Assembly (NCBI GenBank): GCA_937914785.1
Contig: CALGIV010000225.1
Span: 1-14,956, forward strand
DNA from: an uncultured Eubacteriaceae bacterium
Lineage (GTDB): Bacteria; Bacillota; Clostridia; Eubacteriales; UBA1433
DNA length: 14,956 nucleotides
Direction of reading: 5' to 3'
The notes beneath the pieces were generated by a model that saw only the letters and a program-made list of their open reading frames with translations, did no database searches and was not told the DNA's origin. Position 1 is the stretch's first letter. Each line of letters begins with the position of its first letter. The position numbers and the translations under genes were made by a program. This document shows, in pieces, positions 13,922 to 14,956 of this stretch.

Positions 13922-14956
13922 ATGATGATGGAAAACCATCCGAACGAACAGGAACAGAATGTATCCGAAATGATCCAGGTGCGGATCGATAAATTGAATA
14001 AACTCATTGAAGAGGGCAAAAACCCGTATGAAGTTACCCAATATCCTGTTGATGCATCTGCAAATGAGATCAAGCAGGATTTTGATACGTTTGATGAGAA
14101 AAACGTCAGCTTGGCCGGCCGTATTATGGCGAAGCGCGGACAGGGCAAAGTGTCATTTTACGATTTGCAGGATGCCAGCGGGCGTATTCAGTTGTTTATT
14201 CGTTTTAACGATATTGGCGAGGAAGCCTATCAACAGATAAAATCTTACGATATCGGCGATATTATCGGCGTCAAAGGCGTCGTATTTAAAACCAAAATGG
14301 GCGAGATATCGATTCGCATCAGCGAGATGCAGCTGCTGGCCAAGTCCGTGAAGATTCTGCCTGAAAAGTTCCATGGCCTTAAAGATATGGATTTGCGGTA
14401 TCGCCAGCGTTATCTGGATTTGACGGTAAATCCGGAGATTAAAGACGTTTTCATCATGCGTTCCAAGATCATTCGTTACGTGCGTGAATTTTTGGACAAC
14501 CGTGGGTTTCTTGAAGTCGAGACGCCCGTGTTGGCAACCCTGGCCGGCGGGGCGAATGCGCGGCCGTTTATCACGCATCACAATACACTGGATATCCCGA
14601 TGTATCTGCGCATCGCGCTGGAGCTGCCGTTAAAGCGGTTGATTGCCGGCGGGTTTGACAAAGTATATGAGCTCGGTCGGGTATTCCGTAATGAAGGTAT
14701 GGATGCAACGCACAATCCGGAATTTACGATGATGGAAAGTTACGAAGCTTATGCCGACTACGTACAGGTGATGGAGATGATCGAAAAACTGCTGCAATAC
14801 GTATCGGACAAGGTATTTGGCACGACGACAGTGCTTTATCAAGGGGTGGAAATCAGCTTTCAAGCGCCGTTTAAAAAGGCGCGTATGGCGGATTTGGTTG
14901 CGGAATATACCGGCGTGGATTTCGATGCGATCACAGAATTTGAAGTTGCACGTGAT
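13922..14956 (+). CDS. lysS: Lysyl-tRNA synthetase (class II), 3' end missing
   Basis: The frame is open from ATG 13922 to the right edge (345 codons visible of about 500). GGGCGGGAG lies just upstream; three consecutive ATG codons make the exact start uncertain by two residues. After a short N-terminal helix region, an OB-fold anticodon-binding domain covers about residues 63-145 (VSLAGRIMAKRGQGKVSFYD). The class II catalytic core begins with LRYRQRYLDL (158-167). It continues with motif 1 (FLEVETPVL, 197-204), GGANARPFITHH (209-220), and motif 2 (GRVFRNEGMDATHNPEFTMM, 252-271). Motif 3 lies beyond the window. The enzyme charges tRNA-Lys with lysine. The sequence around motifs 1 and 2 is of the Bacillota type. 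Confidence 0.96.
   Translation, partial: MMMENHPNEQEQNVSEMIQVRIDKLNKLIEEGKNPYEVTQYPVDASANEIKQDFDTFDEKNVSLAGRIMAKRGQGKVSFYDLQDASGRIQLFIRFNDIGEEAYQQIKSYDIGDIIGVKGVVFKTKMGEISIRISEMQLLAKSVKILPEKFHGLKDMDLRYRQRYLDLTVNPEIKDVFIMRSKIIRYVREFLDNRGFLEVETPVLATLAGGANARPFITHHNTLDIPMYLRIALELPLKRLIAGGFDKVYELGRVFRNEGMDATHNPEFTMMESYEAYADYVQVMEMIEKLLQYVSDKVFGTTTVLYQGVEISFQAPFKKARMADLVAEYTGVDFDAITEFEVARD

Noticed and set aside
1..14956. CRISPR array, tRNA, rRNA or riboswitch
   Set aside because: No regularly spaced repeats, cloverleaf with a GGTTCGAATCC-type arm, or recognisable riboswitch core was seen on either strand.

Overview
The window reads as the right-hand end of a siphovirus-type prophage joined to chromosomal genes of a mid-GC bacterium, most likely of the Bacillota. 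The host call rests on the Bacillota-like lysyl-tRNA synthetase, the greA-lysS pair, the strong GGAGG-type ribosome binding sites with several TTG/GTG starts, and the LytTR/DUF3021 gene pair. A Negativicutes (diderm) host is possible, but nothing here proves it.

Positions 1-5557 carry phage tail and lysis genes, all on the + strand and tightly packed. In order they are the 3' part of a distal tail (Dit) gene, a tail-endopeptidase-family (Tal-like) protein, a DUF859-type tail fibre, a two-helix holin, a two-domain peptidoglycan-binding M15 peptidase endolysin that overlaps the holin, and a small membrane/coiled-coil protein. A short hairpin follows the last gene. A terminator-like hairpin with a T-run lies inside the holin coding sequence.

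Positions 5558-7394 are accessory DNA. About 575 bases show no supportable gene. Then comes a short collagen-like protein with a predicted beta-sandwich C-terminus, and then a decayed IS5-family insertion sequence (about 580 bp) with recognisable terminal inverted repeats and a broken transposase on the - strand.

Positions 7395-10138 look like a self-contained regulatory and transport module. A LytTR regulator without a receiver domain and a four-helix DUF3021 protein are transcribed leftward. An ABC ATPase and an ABC-2 permease are transcribed rightward. Between them are two 9-bp direct repeats (ACCGCTTGT and ACCGCTTAT) separated by exactly 12 bp, the geometry of a LytTR operator. The arrangement resembles the 'LytTR regulatory systems' (HdrRM/BrsRM type), in which a membrane protein restrains its partner regulator, here with an exporter as the likely target.

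Positions 10102-14956 are mainly core genes. A bidirectional terminator separates the permease from a leftward U32-family (RlhA-like) rRNA hydroxylation protein, which is preceded by a small single-helix membrane protein gene. Rightward lie a conserved-looking protein of unknown function, then greA and the 5' part of lysS. greA has a perfect-consensus promoter whose -35 element sits inside a perfect inverted repeat. No tRNA, rRNA, CRISPR array or integrase gene was found.
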